Positions 1 to 6,130 of a stretch of 8,331 bases of DNA are shown piece by piece. This stretch comes from Thermotoga sp. (GTDB taxonomy: Bacteria; Thermotogota; Thermotogae; B3-G13), in contig QNAT01000036.1 of assembly GCA_003641555.1 (NCBI GenBank), forward strand, positions 1 to 8,331, written 5' to 3'. The notes under the pieces are model-generated. The model was not told the DNA's origin and searched no databases. It was given only the letters and a program-made list of their open reading frames with translations. Position 1 is the first letter of the stretch. Every line of letters starts with the position of its first letter. The position numbers and the translations under genes were made by a program.

Positions 1-1116
1 ATTCACTACGTTCTCATTTAGGAGTGCTTTTAAAGAACGTTGAAAGTCGGTATTCGTCTTTACTTTTACCCTTAGAGTAGATATAGCCCTGGAAGAACTG
101 GCTGAAAGGGTATTCAGTTCATTCATTATCTTCCTGCTTTCCACCTTTATATCCCTGTCTACATCTGGCTTAACTGCATTCCACAGAGTTTGTGTGGAAG
201 ATAATATCGAAAGTGCTCCCCCAGCAGTAGGTAAAGCATTTACCTTTCTTTCCAGCGCATCGATTTGCTTAGATTGTTTTTCAAAAGATTTGAGGAAATT
301 CATATCGTTTATTTCTAACGCCTTTATCCGATTTTCGTGATTTGATAAATTATCCGAGATCTTCTTCTGATTGGTTTCGAGTTTTGAATATTCATCCACA
401 AGTGAGGGCACCTGTACATTAAATTGAGATATCTGCTGCTGTAGAATTGAGATTGCCTTACCTTGATCGGAAAGTGTATTCCTCAGACCGTTCACAGTGG
501 AGTCTGATCTCGATGTTAAATCTGTTAAATTCTTGTCAATGCCTGATACCTGGGATTTCATTCCTTCGAAAGAGAGTTTTAACTTGCCCATATCTTCTTT
601 AATGTCATTAAAACCATTTAATATCTGCACCTGTGCCTTTTCAACCCCATTCATCCTTTCATTGAGGGTAGGAATCTTTCCTGTTAAACTCTGCATCGAC
701 CGGAGTACGCTATCAAGCTGATCGAACACAACCATTTTTTTCTCAAGAGCTGTGGTGCGTTCCTCATTTTGTCCTATCCTCTTCGTAATGGCATCTACAT
801 TTACCCTCTTGATCGAGGAGATCTCTGTACTAAGGCTCTCCAGACGCTGGGATAGTGATGCCAATTCTGTCGGAGCCTTCTTATCCACATAATCGATGAG
901 TTTTGTAGATACCTTAGCGAGTTCATATCTGTTCACCAGATCAGAACCATAGAAGTTGTTATTACTCAATTCCATGATATTCGCTTCTATCACCTTTATC
1001 ACGTAATTGTAGATATCAGATGAAGGTTTAACATCGTTTATAAAAGGAACTTCTGCAAAGAAACTAACGGTAAAGAACAAAACGATCACGGATATCACAA
1101 ACATTTTCCAAATCAT
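1..1116 (-). CDS. Omp-alpha-like SLH-domain coiled-coil envelope protein, C-terminus cut by window edge
   Basis: The frame starts at the ATG at 1116-1114 and stays open for 372 codons to base 1, so the C-terminus is outside the window. Residues 1-21 form a signal peptide (MIWKMF, then a hydrophobic core ending SFFA). Residues 22-77 resemble one S-layer homology domain: FINDVKP, a helix with YNYVIKVIEANIM, then NNNFYGSDLVNRYELAKV, matching the usual 'G.F..n..ltRyE.a' pattern. Residues from about 80 to 290 are rich in Q, E, K, N, S and L with heptad-like spacing and read as a coiled coil. A Gly/Pro-containing break lies at about 293-320, after which helical sequence resumes. In Thermotoga, Omp-alpha has this layout: a periplasmic SLH domain binds the cell wall, a long coiled coil spans the periplasm, and a C-terminal segment anchors in the outer membrane. 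That anchor cannot be seen here. The gene follows the PEGA gene with seven bases between stop and start. Family assignment is by architecture only. Confidence 0.85.
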   Translation of the reverse strand, partial: MIWKMFVISVIVLFFTVSFFAEVPFINDVKPSSDIYNYVIKVIEANIMELSNNNFYGSDLVNRYELAKVSTKLIDYVDKKAPTELASLSQRLESLSTEISSIKRVNVDAITKRIGQNEERTTALEKKMVVFDQLDSVLRSMQSLTGKIPTLNERMNGVEKAQVQILNGFNDIKEDMGKLKLSFEGMKSQVSGIDKNLTDLTSRSDSTVNGLRNTLSDQGKAISILQQQISQFNVQVPSLVDEYSKLETNQKKISDNLSNHENRIKALEINDMNFLKSFEKQSKQIDALERKVNALPTAGGALSILSSTQTLWNAVKPDVDRDIKVESRKIMNELNTLSASSSRAISTLRVKVKTNTDFQRSLKALLNENVVN

Positions 1117-1121
1117 TTCTC

Positions 1122-1133
1122 GATCACCTTCCT
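1122..1133 (-). promoter_or_regulatory. Shine-Dalgarno of the SLH gene containing the upstream stop codon
   Basis: On the minus strand AGGAAGGTGATC precedes the ATG at 1116 by five bases. Its GGTGATC part matches the extended anti-Shine-Dalgarno of 16S rRNA. The TGA at 1126-1124 is the stop codon of the PEGA gene, so ribosomes terminating there sit on the initiation site of the next gene. This fixes the start of the SLH gene and suggests translational coupling of the pair. Confidence 0.75.
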
Positions 1134-3910
1134 AAAAATGTAAAGTAAATGAATATCACTGTAGATAGAGCTCCCAACACAGAACCAAATATCTGAGGCA
1201 AGGCACCTACGTATATCTGACCTGCTCTCTTTATTTGAAGTGCTGTCCTGGCAACAGCAGTATCTCCGAATATAGAAACTGCACGGATATTCAACGTATA
1301 TTCACCATCAGGTAAATAATTCCCATCTTCGTCCTTCCCATCCCATGTAATTTCATGCGTACCAGGAGGCATACTCTTATTCTTCAATATGATTGCTCTC
1401 AATGAGTTGTTTGAATTAGTTACATATACATTCGTGTTAGCCTGTCGTGTTATCGTGTACTCTATATGATACCCGGAAGGTATAGGGGCTGTCGTGATCG
1501 TCGCTTGAAATGGAGATTCCTTCAGGAATACATTGATGATACGGGTTTCACCAGGCACGAGGGTGACCAGTTGCTGAGAGGTTTTATAACCCACATGCTT
1601 AACTGTCACTACATGTTTTCCCTTTTGCAAGTCTGATACTATGATAGGGCTCTTACCAAATTCCTTATCATCCACGAAGATATTACAGGCGGGAGGATAT
1701 GTGTTGACCGAAATACGAGATAACGGCTCAAGAGTCAGATTTACTTTCGTTTCCTGGCCTTTTTTCACTGCCACGATCCTGGTAATTGGATTATACCCTG
1801 ACTTGCTTATCAATATATTGTATTTTCCAACAGCTACTCGAGGGTCTATGTACGGAGATATACCAACATCTTTACCATCTATGTATATGGTGCTTCCCAC
1901 GGGGTCAGTCAATATCGTCAGACTGCCCATATCCCGTAAGTCTATTTTAATATCCTTTATCTCTCCCTTTGCCAATATTATCTCTCCCGACCAATCGCTG
2001 TAATCAGGATGGCGTATCGTGATCCTGTGTTTACCAGATAAGAGGGAAAGCCTCAAGGGTGTATTTCCCTTGTATATACCATCGATGAAGACAGAAGCAT
2101 TATCCACAGGAATAGTCCTTATATCAACTAATCCGGCTATCGTGAGATCCGGATTTAAATCCGTAGTTTTATTTCTCTCTATCTTCACCTTTTCTTCCCA
2201 CATGCCGAGATCACCTTTCACCACCTTTATATTGTATATACCTACAGGGATGTTTTCTTTCGTAAAGGGCGTTATACCTACTTTTTCTCCGTTTATATAC
2301 ACGTTTGCAACGGAAGGAATACTCGTTATATGTAAACTACCGCTGTAAGGGGTAAGGATCGCGTGGATATACCGTTTCTCTGGAGTCTCTATCCTTATCT
2401 TTCTCGTCCATCTCTCATAATTGTCCTTCATGATGATGATCTCATGCTCTCCAAACGAAAGGTTCTGTAATACGAGCGGGGTAGTTCCAATGTAATCCCC
2501 ATCTAAGAATACCTTAGCCTGTTTTGGCTCACTTTCAACCCCAACACTGCCCACGGGTTTTAATTCAAAAGATACAGCCTTCGTAGTCAAAGGCTGTATC
2601 TTCACCTTTCTGTCCATTCCTCCATAACCTTCTTTATACACCTTTAACAAATACTCACCTCCTGAAAGATGAACCTCTACAGGAGTTGTACCCTTATATA
2701 TCCCGTTCACATACACCTGAGCCCCGGAAGGTATGCTTGTAACCACGATCACGCCCATAGGCTTTAACTTTTCTGTAACCTGAACCACTTGTTCAACGTT
2801 TACCTTAACTTTCTGTTCAACCTCAAAGTAATGATTCTTTGAAATACGAACGGTGTGTTCTCCAACATCGACTTTCGCCTTCACAGGAGTTTTTCCGACA
2901 CTATAACCATCTACGTAGACATCGGCATCGGATGGCTCAGATATCACTTCTATCGTGCCGAAGGTGGTGAGTTTTACGAGACGTGTAGTTGTCGCATATG
3001 GTTTAACGTTTACACGAAATGTGACGGAATTGTACCCATCCCTGGTCATCCTGATCTCATGTGAGGTAGCCTGGATCTTATTTATAGTCAATGGTGTTAT
3101 ACCTTTGAAGTCACCATCGATAAAGACATTTGCCCCTTTTGGATCAGAACTGAGCACGAGTGAACCAAACCCCTTTAGCATTACGAACAACTCATTTTCC
3201 TTATTTTCTTTAACATCGATAATGGACTTGTACGGAGCATAGCCAGGCTTTACAACCTCAAGATAGTGTGTACCGGGTAAGACATTCTGTACGGTTAAGG
3301 GATAAGAAGAACTCGTCATCCCCACTGGTTTCCCATCTATGTAGACACTCGCATTCGATGGGTCAGAATTTATGGTTAAGATCGTAGGAGCGCCAATATT
3401 TCTCCTTTTCTTTGGTATGATCCTCAATTGTATCTTAGCCGCATCAGTCAAGGTCCCGAAGGATATTATGAAATCAGGGGTAAGGTAGATATCCTGAGAA
3501 GGAACACTCTTTATATTCGTCTTAAAGGGTCTCGAAAGGGGCAAGAAGATAGTTTGAGTAGCAGAAAGATTCGTGTTATAGACAAGTCGTGTATGAGATA
3601 TGGAATTAACGTAATCGAATACGGAATCTCTTATTGCTATGATATTTCCCCTGGCAGAACCAGTTACTCGAATGTAAATCTCTATGCCCTCCAATTTCGA
3701 TACCGTATCCGTTGCTACTCTTATACCTATTGAAGATTCTTTCTCAAAAGGTATAAGACGGCCGGAAAGCTCAAACACTGCACTTCCCATCAGCTGAGAT
3801 GCCTTCATCTCAACAATAGTCGTTTGAGACACAAGGTCACTGACAGAAGCCAATACATAAACTGTTGATATCAGTAATATCAAAAATAATAGTATGACAT
3901 ATCTTTTCAT
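1124..3910 (-). CDS. Exported protein with nine PEGA repeats, FlgD-like Ig domain and C-terminal membrane anchor
   Basis: This 928-residue protein starts at an ATG with Shine-Dalgarno AAGGTGGTGA just upstream. Residues 1-21 are a signal peptide (MKRYVILL, then a hydrophobic core). Residues 22-174 form a beta-rich region that I do not recognise. Nine PEGA-type repeats of 67-73 residues fill about 175-798, each with the pattern 'G.l.v.S.P..A.VyiDG...G.TP' followed by a 'G.h.v.v...gY' core. Residues 800-895 look like the FlgD-type Ig-like fold (GTHEITWDGKDEDGNYLPDG at 850-869). Residues 905-925 form a hydrophobic segment, probably a membrane anchor, with only three residues after it. PEGA repeats are short surface or periplasmic beta modules, so an extended rod in the periplasm or outer sheath is the likely role. 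This is inference, as no enzymatic motif is visible. It is the first gene of a pair with the SLH protein and has its own candidate promoter upstream. Confidence 0.9.
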   Translation of the reverse strand: MKRYVILLFLILLISTVYVLASVSDLVSQTTIVEMKASQLMGSAVFELSGRLIPFEKESSIGIRVATDTVSKLEGIEIYIRVTGSARGNIIAIRDSVFDYVNSISHTRLVYNTNLSATQTIFLPLSRPFKTNIKSVPSQDIYLTPDFIISFGTLTDAAKIQLRIIPKKRRNIGAPTILTINSDPSNASVYIDGKPVGMTSSSYPLTVQNVLPGTHYLEVVKPGYAPYKSIIDVKENKENELFVMLKGFGSLVLSSDPKGANVFIDGDFKGITPLTINKIQATSHEIRMTRDGYNSVTFRVNVKPYATTTRLVKLTTFGTIEVISEPSDADVYVDGYSVGKTPVKAKVDVGEHTVRISKNHYFEVEQKVKVNVEQVVQVTEKLKPMGVIVVTSIPSGAQVYVNGIYKGTTPVEVHLSGGEYLLKVYKEGYGGMDRKVKIQPLTTKAVSFELKPVGSVGVESEPKQAKVFLDGDYIGTTPLVLQNLSFGEHEIIIMKDNYERWTRKIRIETPEKRYIHAILTPYSGSLHITSIPSVANVYINGEKVGITPFTKENIPVGIYNIKVVKGDLGMWEEKVKIERNKTTDLNPDLTIAGLVDIRTIPVDNASVFIDGIYKGNTPLRLSLLSGKHRITIRHPDYSDWSGEIILAKGEIKDIKIDLRDMGSLTILTDPVGSTIYIDGKDVGISPYIDPRVAVGKYNILISKSGYNPITRIVAVKKGQETKVNLTLEPLSRISVNTYPPACNIFVDDKEFGKSPIIVSDLQKGKHVVTVKHVGYKTSQQLVTLVPGETRIINVFLKESPFQATITTAPIPSGYHIEYTITRQANTNVYVTNSNNSLRAIILKNKSMPPGTHEITWDGKDEDGNYLPDGEYTLNIRAVSIFGDTAVARTALQIKRAGQIYVGALPQIFGSVLGALSTVIFIYFTFLGR
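1517..3388 (-). repeat. Array of nine PEGA repeats within the coding sequence
   Basis: The repeats lie at about residues 175-247, 249-316, 318-385, 386-453, 454-522, 524-592, 593-661, 662-731 and 732-798. Landmarks in order are VYIDGKPVG, VFIDGDFKG, VYVDGYSVG, VYVNGIYKG, VFLDGDYIG, VYINGEKVG, VFIDGIYKG, IYIDGKDVG and IFVDDKEFG. The repeats have diverged at DNA and protein level, so the array looks old. Repeat 9 departs most from the pattern: it has DD in place of DG and starts with RIS instead of the usual initial Gly. Repeat 6 lacks the conserved GY in its second half. Confidence 0.85.
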
Positions 3911-3956
3911 AGCTCACCACCTTAATTTGATTACCTTTAGTGATTACTTCCATACG

Positions 3957-3962
3957 ATTATA
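3957..3962 (-). promoter_or_regulatory. Candidate -10 element (TATAAT) for the PEGA-SLH operon
   Basis: A perfect TATAAT lies on the minus strand about 47 bases upstream of the PEGA start codon. No good -35 box is found 16-18 bases further upstream (the sequence there is close to AAGATC), so the call rests on the -10 alone. A second AT-rich candidate, TACTATAAA, lies near 3991-3999. A start near 3950 would give a leader of about 40 bases carrying the Shine-Dalgarno. Confidence 0.4.
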
Positions 3963-4041
3963 TCGAATTCCTCATCTGCGATCTTGTTACTTTATAGTAG
4001 CGATTGGCTAACATTCACTGAAGTTAGGACATTTGGATACC

Positions 4042-4257
4042 TCAGAGGCTTTGATTTATGGATTTCGATGTTCGGAATCTAATCCTTACCCTTGTTCTGG
4101 TATTCGGTGATGAGTCAACATCTATTGTCATTGAATGAAGAGAATCGATTTTCTTTGCGAGATTAAGCTCGAGTCTAAAACCCGAAATATCTGTTCTACC
4201 TCTGAAAAAGTCTTTGAAGGCATTCTTAAGTATTTCCTGTGATAAAACACGAGTCAC
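4042..4257 (-). pseudogene. Short coding-like frame, unrecognised; possible gene remnant
   Basis: A frame of 71 codons can be read from a GTG at 4257 to a TGA at 4044-4042. There is no Shine-Dalgarno before the GTG. The same frame stays open upstream for about 25 codons, to a TAG near 4330, with no better start. The translation looks protein-like, with alternating polar and apolar strands (FRLELNLAK, MTIDVDSS, TRVRIRFR) and AGA/AGG arginine codons as in the neighbours. In another frame, before the T7 run at 4282-4288, there is also a protein-like stretch (SSIIVGTDSPTARLALQRFF). One reading is a decayed gene with a frameshift near the T-run. I do not recognise a family. It could also be chance open sequence. 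Confidence 0.3.
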
Positions 4258-4281
4258 TTTAATAGTGAGTAGAATGTCCTG

Positions 4282-4310
4282 AAAAAAACCTTTGAAGTGC
4301 CAGCCTGGCA
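4282..4310 (-). terminator. Weak terminator-like hairpin followed by T7
   Basis: On the minus strand TGCCAGGCTGGCA (plus 4298-4310) can form a five-pair GC-rich stem with a GGC loop. Nine bases later comes a run of seven T (4282-4288). Outer ACC and GGT could extend the stem only with mismatches. The spacing to the T-run is too long for a classic intrinsic terminator. It is nevertheless the only such structure downstream of the DMT transporter in its transcription direction. Confidence 0.3.
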
Positions 4311-4403
4311 GTTGGTGAATCTGTCCCTACGATTATGGAACTGTATCGTATAAGATGAAATTGTCCTGTTGAGGTTTTGACTTTAAGTCGGCATTACGAA
4401 ATT

Positions 4404-4436
4404 TGCGTTAAGGAATTCAAGCAAAAATGCGTTAAG
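4404..4436. repeat. 9-base direct repeat TGCGTTAAG, 24-base period
   Basis: TGCGTTAAG occurs at 4404-4412 and again at 4428-4436. Both copies are preceded by A/T bases and followed by purines. Only two copies are present, so this is not a CRISPR or satellite array. It lies in the non-coding stretch with the other symmetric elements. Confidence 0.5.
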
Positions 4437-4449
4437 AAAATGATACTGT

Positions 4450-4465
4450 CTGAGCGAAGCGAGTC
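4450..4465. repeat. 16-base perfect mirror repeat CTGAGCGAAGCGAGTC
   Basis: The sequence reads the same forwards and backwards on one strand, which makes it a mirror repeat and not an inverted repeat. It therefore does not form a simple hairpin. Similar GAGCGAAGCGAG strings are dispersed in many bacterial genomes. Here it is GC-rich within AT-rich flanks, consistent with a dispersed repeat. Confidence 0.5.
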
Positions 4466-4512
4466 CACCTATTTTCAATATTTTTGTGCAGAATTTTAGG
4501 GAAAATTAGGGG

Positions 4513-4524
4513 GTCAGGCCTGAC
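4513..4524. repeat. 12-base perfect palindrome GTCAGGCCTGAC beside the DMT stop codon
   Basis: GTCAGGCCTGAC begins, on the minus strand, two bases after the TAG stop at 4528-4526 of the transporter. With one G-T wobble and an outer G-C pair the symmetry extends to 16 bases. It is followed by CCCCC with no T-run, so it is a poor intrinsic terminator. Palindromes of this GGTCAGGCCTGACC type are seen next to Y1-transposase-associated REP-like repeats in other bacteria. That link is from memory of the repeat class and is not shown here. Confidence 0.55.
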
Positions 4525-4525
4525 T

Positions 4526-5392
4526 CTACCTTTTTGAGTATCTGATCTGGGCAAATATTGCCGAGATGATTATCAGGCTAAAACCAATAAGCTGGACAAT
4601 TGAGAATTTTTCTCCCATTAAAATAACGGAAAAAATGGCAGCAGAAACAGGTTCCCCCACGTAAATAAAAGCAGACGGTATAGTTCCAACATTTTTCTGG
4701 TGTTTCATCTGGATTATTGTTCCAAAAACACTTGCAAAAATTGCTATACTTACGATTATAGACAGATTTTCAAAATTCCAACTGTCGTGATGGAAGGTCA
4801 AAAAATAAAATGGGAGGTTCGTGATCGTTATAAACGTCATTTGATAGAATGTAAGTGTTATATGCTTGTCTTTCAACTTTTTTGTCAATACCGTTGTTGC
4901 AACAACCTGAAATGCAAAGGCGAATGCGCATCCCAGCGTAAGCAAGTCACCAAAATTCGGCGAAAATATCTTCCCCGACAATTCCGAAAGGTATATCCCA
5001 ACCGCTGCTATCAACAACGCAAAAATAGTGTTTGCCCTTAAAGCAATAGGTTCAATGAAAATAGCTACGAGCGGGACAAATACGACGTATAGCGACGTGA
5101 TAAAGCCACTTCTTGCCGGAGTCGTATGATCCAACCCCCATGTTTGAAAGATGTATCCAAGCGACATGAGAATCCCAAGGATCGATCCTTCTTTCCATAC
5201 TTTCGTAAAATCTTTCTTGATGGTTGGGAAAAAACAAAATAGCATGATCAAATCTGCGATAAGAAATCTCGAAATATTTAAAGAAAAAGGAGAAATATCA
5301 TTTAAAACTATTTTCTCTAAAGGAAAAGTCGCTCCCCATATTATTACTAACAGTATAAGCAAGAATGAGCTCTTTATTTTATTGCTTTCCAT
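4526..5392 (-). CDS. DMT-superfamily (EamA) membrane transporter
   Basis: This 288-residue protein has about ten hydrophobic segments arranged as two EamA halves. The first half has the typical WGATF (residues 19-23) and TPARSGFITSLYVVFVP (91-107). The second half starts near GDLLTLGCAFAFAFQ (148-162) and ends with YVGEPVSAAIFSVILMGE (244-261) and a last helix at 266-283. Family members move metabolites such as amino acids or other small organic molecules across the inner membrane. The substrate cannot be read from the sequence. Start choice: the ATG at 5392 follows GAGGAG four bases upstream and begins MESNK. The frame also stays open to a GTG at 5431, which would add 13 residues but has no Shine-Dalgarno. 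The gap of about 190 bases to the upstream gene and the promoter-like element there suggest independent transcription. Confidence 0.9.
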   Translation of the reverse strand: MESNKIKSSFLLILLVIIWGATFPLEKIVLNDISPFSLNISRFLIADLIMLFCFFPTIKKDFTKVWKEGSILGILMSLGYIFQTWGLDHTTPARSGFITSLYVVFVPLVAIFIEPIALRANTIFALLIAAVGIYLSELSGKIFSPNFGDLLTLGCAFAFAFQVVATTVLTKKLKDKHITLTFYQMTFITITNLPFYFLTFHHDSWNFENLSIIVSIAIFASVFGTIIQMKHQKNVGTIPSAFIYVGEPVSAAIFSVILMGEKFSIVQLIGFSLIIISAIFAQIRYSKR

Positions 5393-5453
5393 TTCTCTCC
5401 TCACACTTGAAAATCCATAAAAGTTTATCACATAAACAGCATGAAATGGTAGA

Positions 5454-5469
5454 ATTATCTCACGAGATA
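5454..5469 (-). promoter_or_regulatory. Candidate promoter with overlapping inverted repeat (operator?) for the DMT gene
   Basis: On the minus strand TGAGATAAT (plus 5454-5462) is an extended -10 with correct TGn spacing. It overlaps the perfect inverted repeat TATCTC-AC-GAGATA at 5456-5469, whose symmetry extends to AA/TT across one mismatch. A second small inverted repeat, GTTTAT-CAC-ATAAAC, lies at 5423-5437 in the predicted leader. No clear -35 is seen. An inverted repeat on the -10 suits a repressor site. The identity of any regulator is unknown. Confidence 0.35.
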
Positions 5470-5583
5470 TTTTTGCTTTACCGGGACGGATACTAAAGAA
5501 GTTGTGTATTTTAGAATAACAACGGGTTTATGAATGTTCTTGTCAGCGAAGGTTCGATGCTAACGTTTCACATGTCCGTATTT

Positions 5584-6126
5584 TTAGGCCTTTGACTCTA
5601 AAGTTTCCTCGACAAGCTGAATTGCTTCTTCTGGAGTATCTGCAAAAAGGATTTCTATATTTTTACGTGAATCAAGATATCTTCCCTGATAGAGAATTTT
5701 CTGAATCGTGTCTGCGAATCCATCTGTCCCGCGCAAGATTACAATAGGTTTTCTGTTAAGGTATGCGGCAGAAAGTTCTTTTAACGTTCCGTTCTTCCCG
5801 CCAATCATAATTACCGCATCTACCGTGTGGATCATAAGTTCTGAACGCATCCCGATTCCCATACCAGTTGTAATCGGTATATCAACGAATTCATTTGCCT
5901 CTTCTTTATCCATTGATGGAAGAATCCCAATTGTAATGCCTCCTGCATCCTTTGCTCCTCTACTCGATGCACGCATTACGCCGTTTCTACCACCATTTAT
6001 GAGCAACCAACCTTTCTTCGCAATAAGGAAGCCAATTTTATATGCTGTTTCTCTTACACTTTCCTTCAACGGTTCACCTAAACTTTCGGACTGCCCAATT
6101 ATCCCTATTCTCACCATGTTTTTCAA
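5584..6126 (-). CDS. LOG/TIGR00725-family Rossmann-fold protein
   Basis: This 180-residue protein has an N-terminal nucleotide-binding strand (VRIGIIGQS at 5-13) and the LOG/DprA-like signatures. INGGRNGVMRASSRGAKDAGG (43-63) is the glycine-rich loop. GIGMRSELMIHTVDAVIMIGG (90-110) carries Arg94. GGKNGTLKEL (109-118), with Glu117, corresponds to the GGxxGTxxE motif of TIGR00725 proteins and to PGGxGTxxE of LOG phosphoribohydrolases. LOG enzymes cleave nucleoside 5'-monophosphates to a base and ribose 5-phosphate. The physiological role of the TIGR00725 branch is not settled, so no substrate is assigned. The start is a TTG at 6126, four bases after the rsmE stop, with GGAGG ten bases upstream inside the end of rsmE. 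An ATG at 6117 would be three codons shorter but is worse placed. Operon position after rsmE is clear. Confidence 0.85.
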   Translation of the reverse strand: MKNMVRIGIIGQSESLGEPLKESVRETAYKIGFLIAKKGWLLINGGRNGVMRASSRGAKDAGGITIGILPSMDKEEANEFVDIPITTGMGIGMRSELMIHTVDAVIMIGGKNGTLKELSAAYLNRKPIVILRGTDGFADTIQKILYQGRYLDSRKNIEILFADTPEEAIQLVEETLESKA

Positions 6127-6130
6127 GAAC

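Larger units (their letters stand above)
3911..4525. other. 615-base stretch without a firm gene; degenerate sequence with several short repeats
   Basis: Between the DMT transporter stop and the PEGA start no convincing intact gene is present. From high to low coordinates the stretch contains a 12-base palindrome just after the transporter stop, a 16-base mirror repeat, a 9-base direct repeat, a weak hairpin followed by a T-run, a coding-like frame without a proper start, and the PEGA promoter region. The clustering of small symmetric elements beside a broken-looking frame suggests the residue of a mobile element or a decayed gene. No transposase motif or target-site duplication could be identified. 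Confidence 0.6.

Noticed and set aside
497..721. A 74-codon plus-strand frame
   Set aside because: It is antisense to the open SLH/coiled-coil gene and is explained as its shadow.
1641..3733. Several plus-strand open frames of 69-120 codons across the PEGA gene
   Set aside because: They lie antisense to a strong repeat-containing gene, lack Shine-Dalgarno sequences, and their translations show no family features.
4404..4436. Possible CRISPR remnant from spaced TGCGTTAAG copies
   Set aside because: Only two 9-base copies with a 15-base gap, far too short for repeats and spacers, and no cas gene is present.
4700..5041. A 113-codon plus-strand frame rich in Cys, Lys and Arg
   Set aside because: It is antisense to the transporter; the Cys/Lys-rich composition follows from hydrophobic codons read backwards.
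5470..5583. Riboswitch or small gene between the LOG-like gene and the transporter
   Set aside because: No known riboswitch core was recognised and no start with a ribosome binding site was found. Only small imperfect stems such as CGAAGGTTCG are present.
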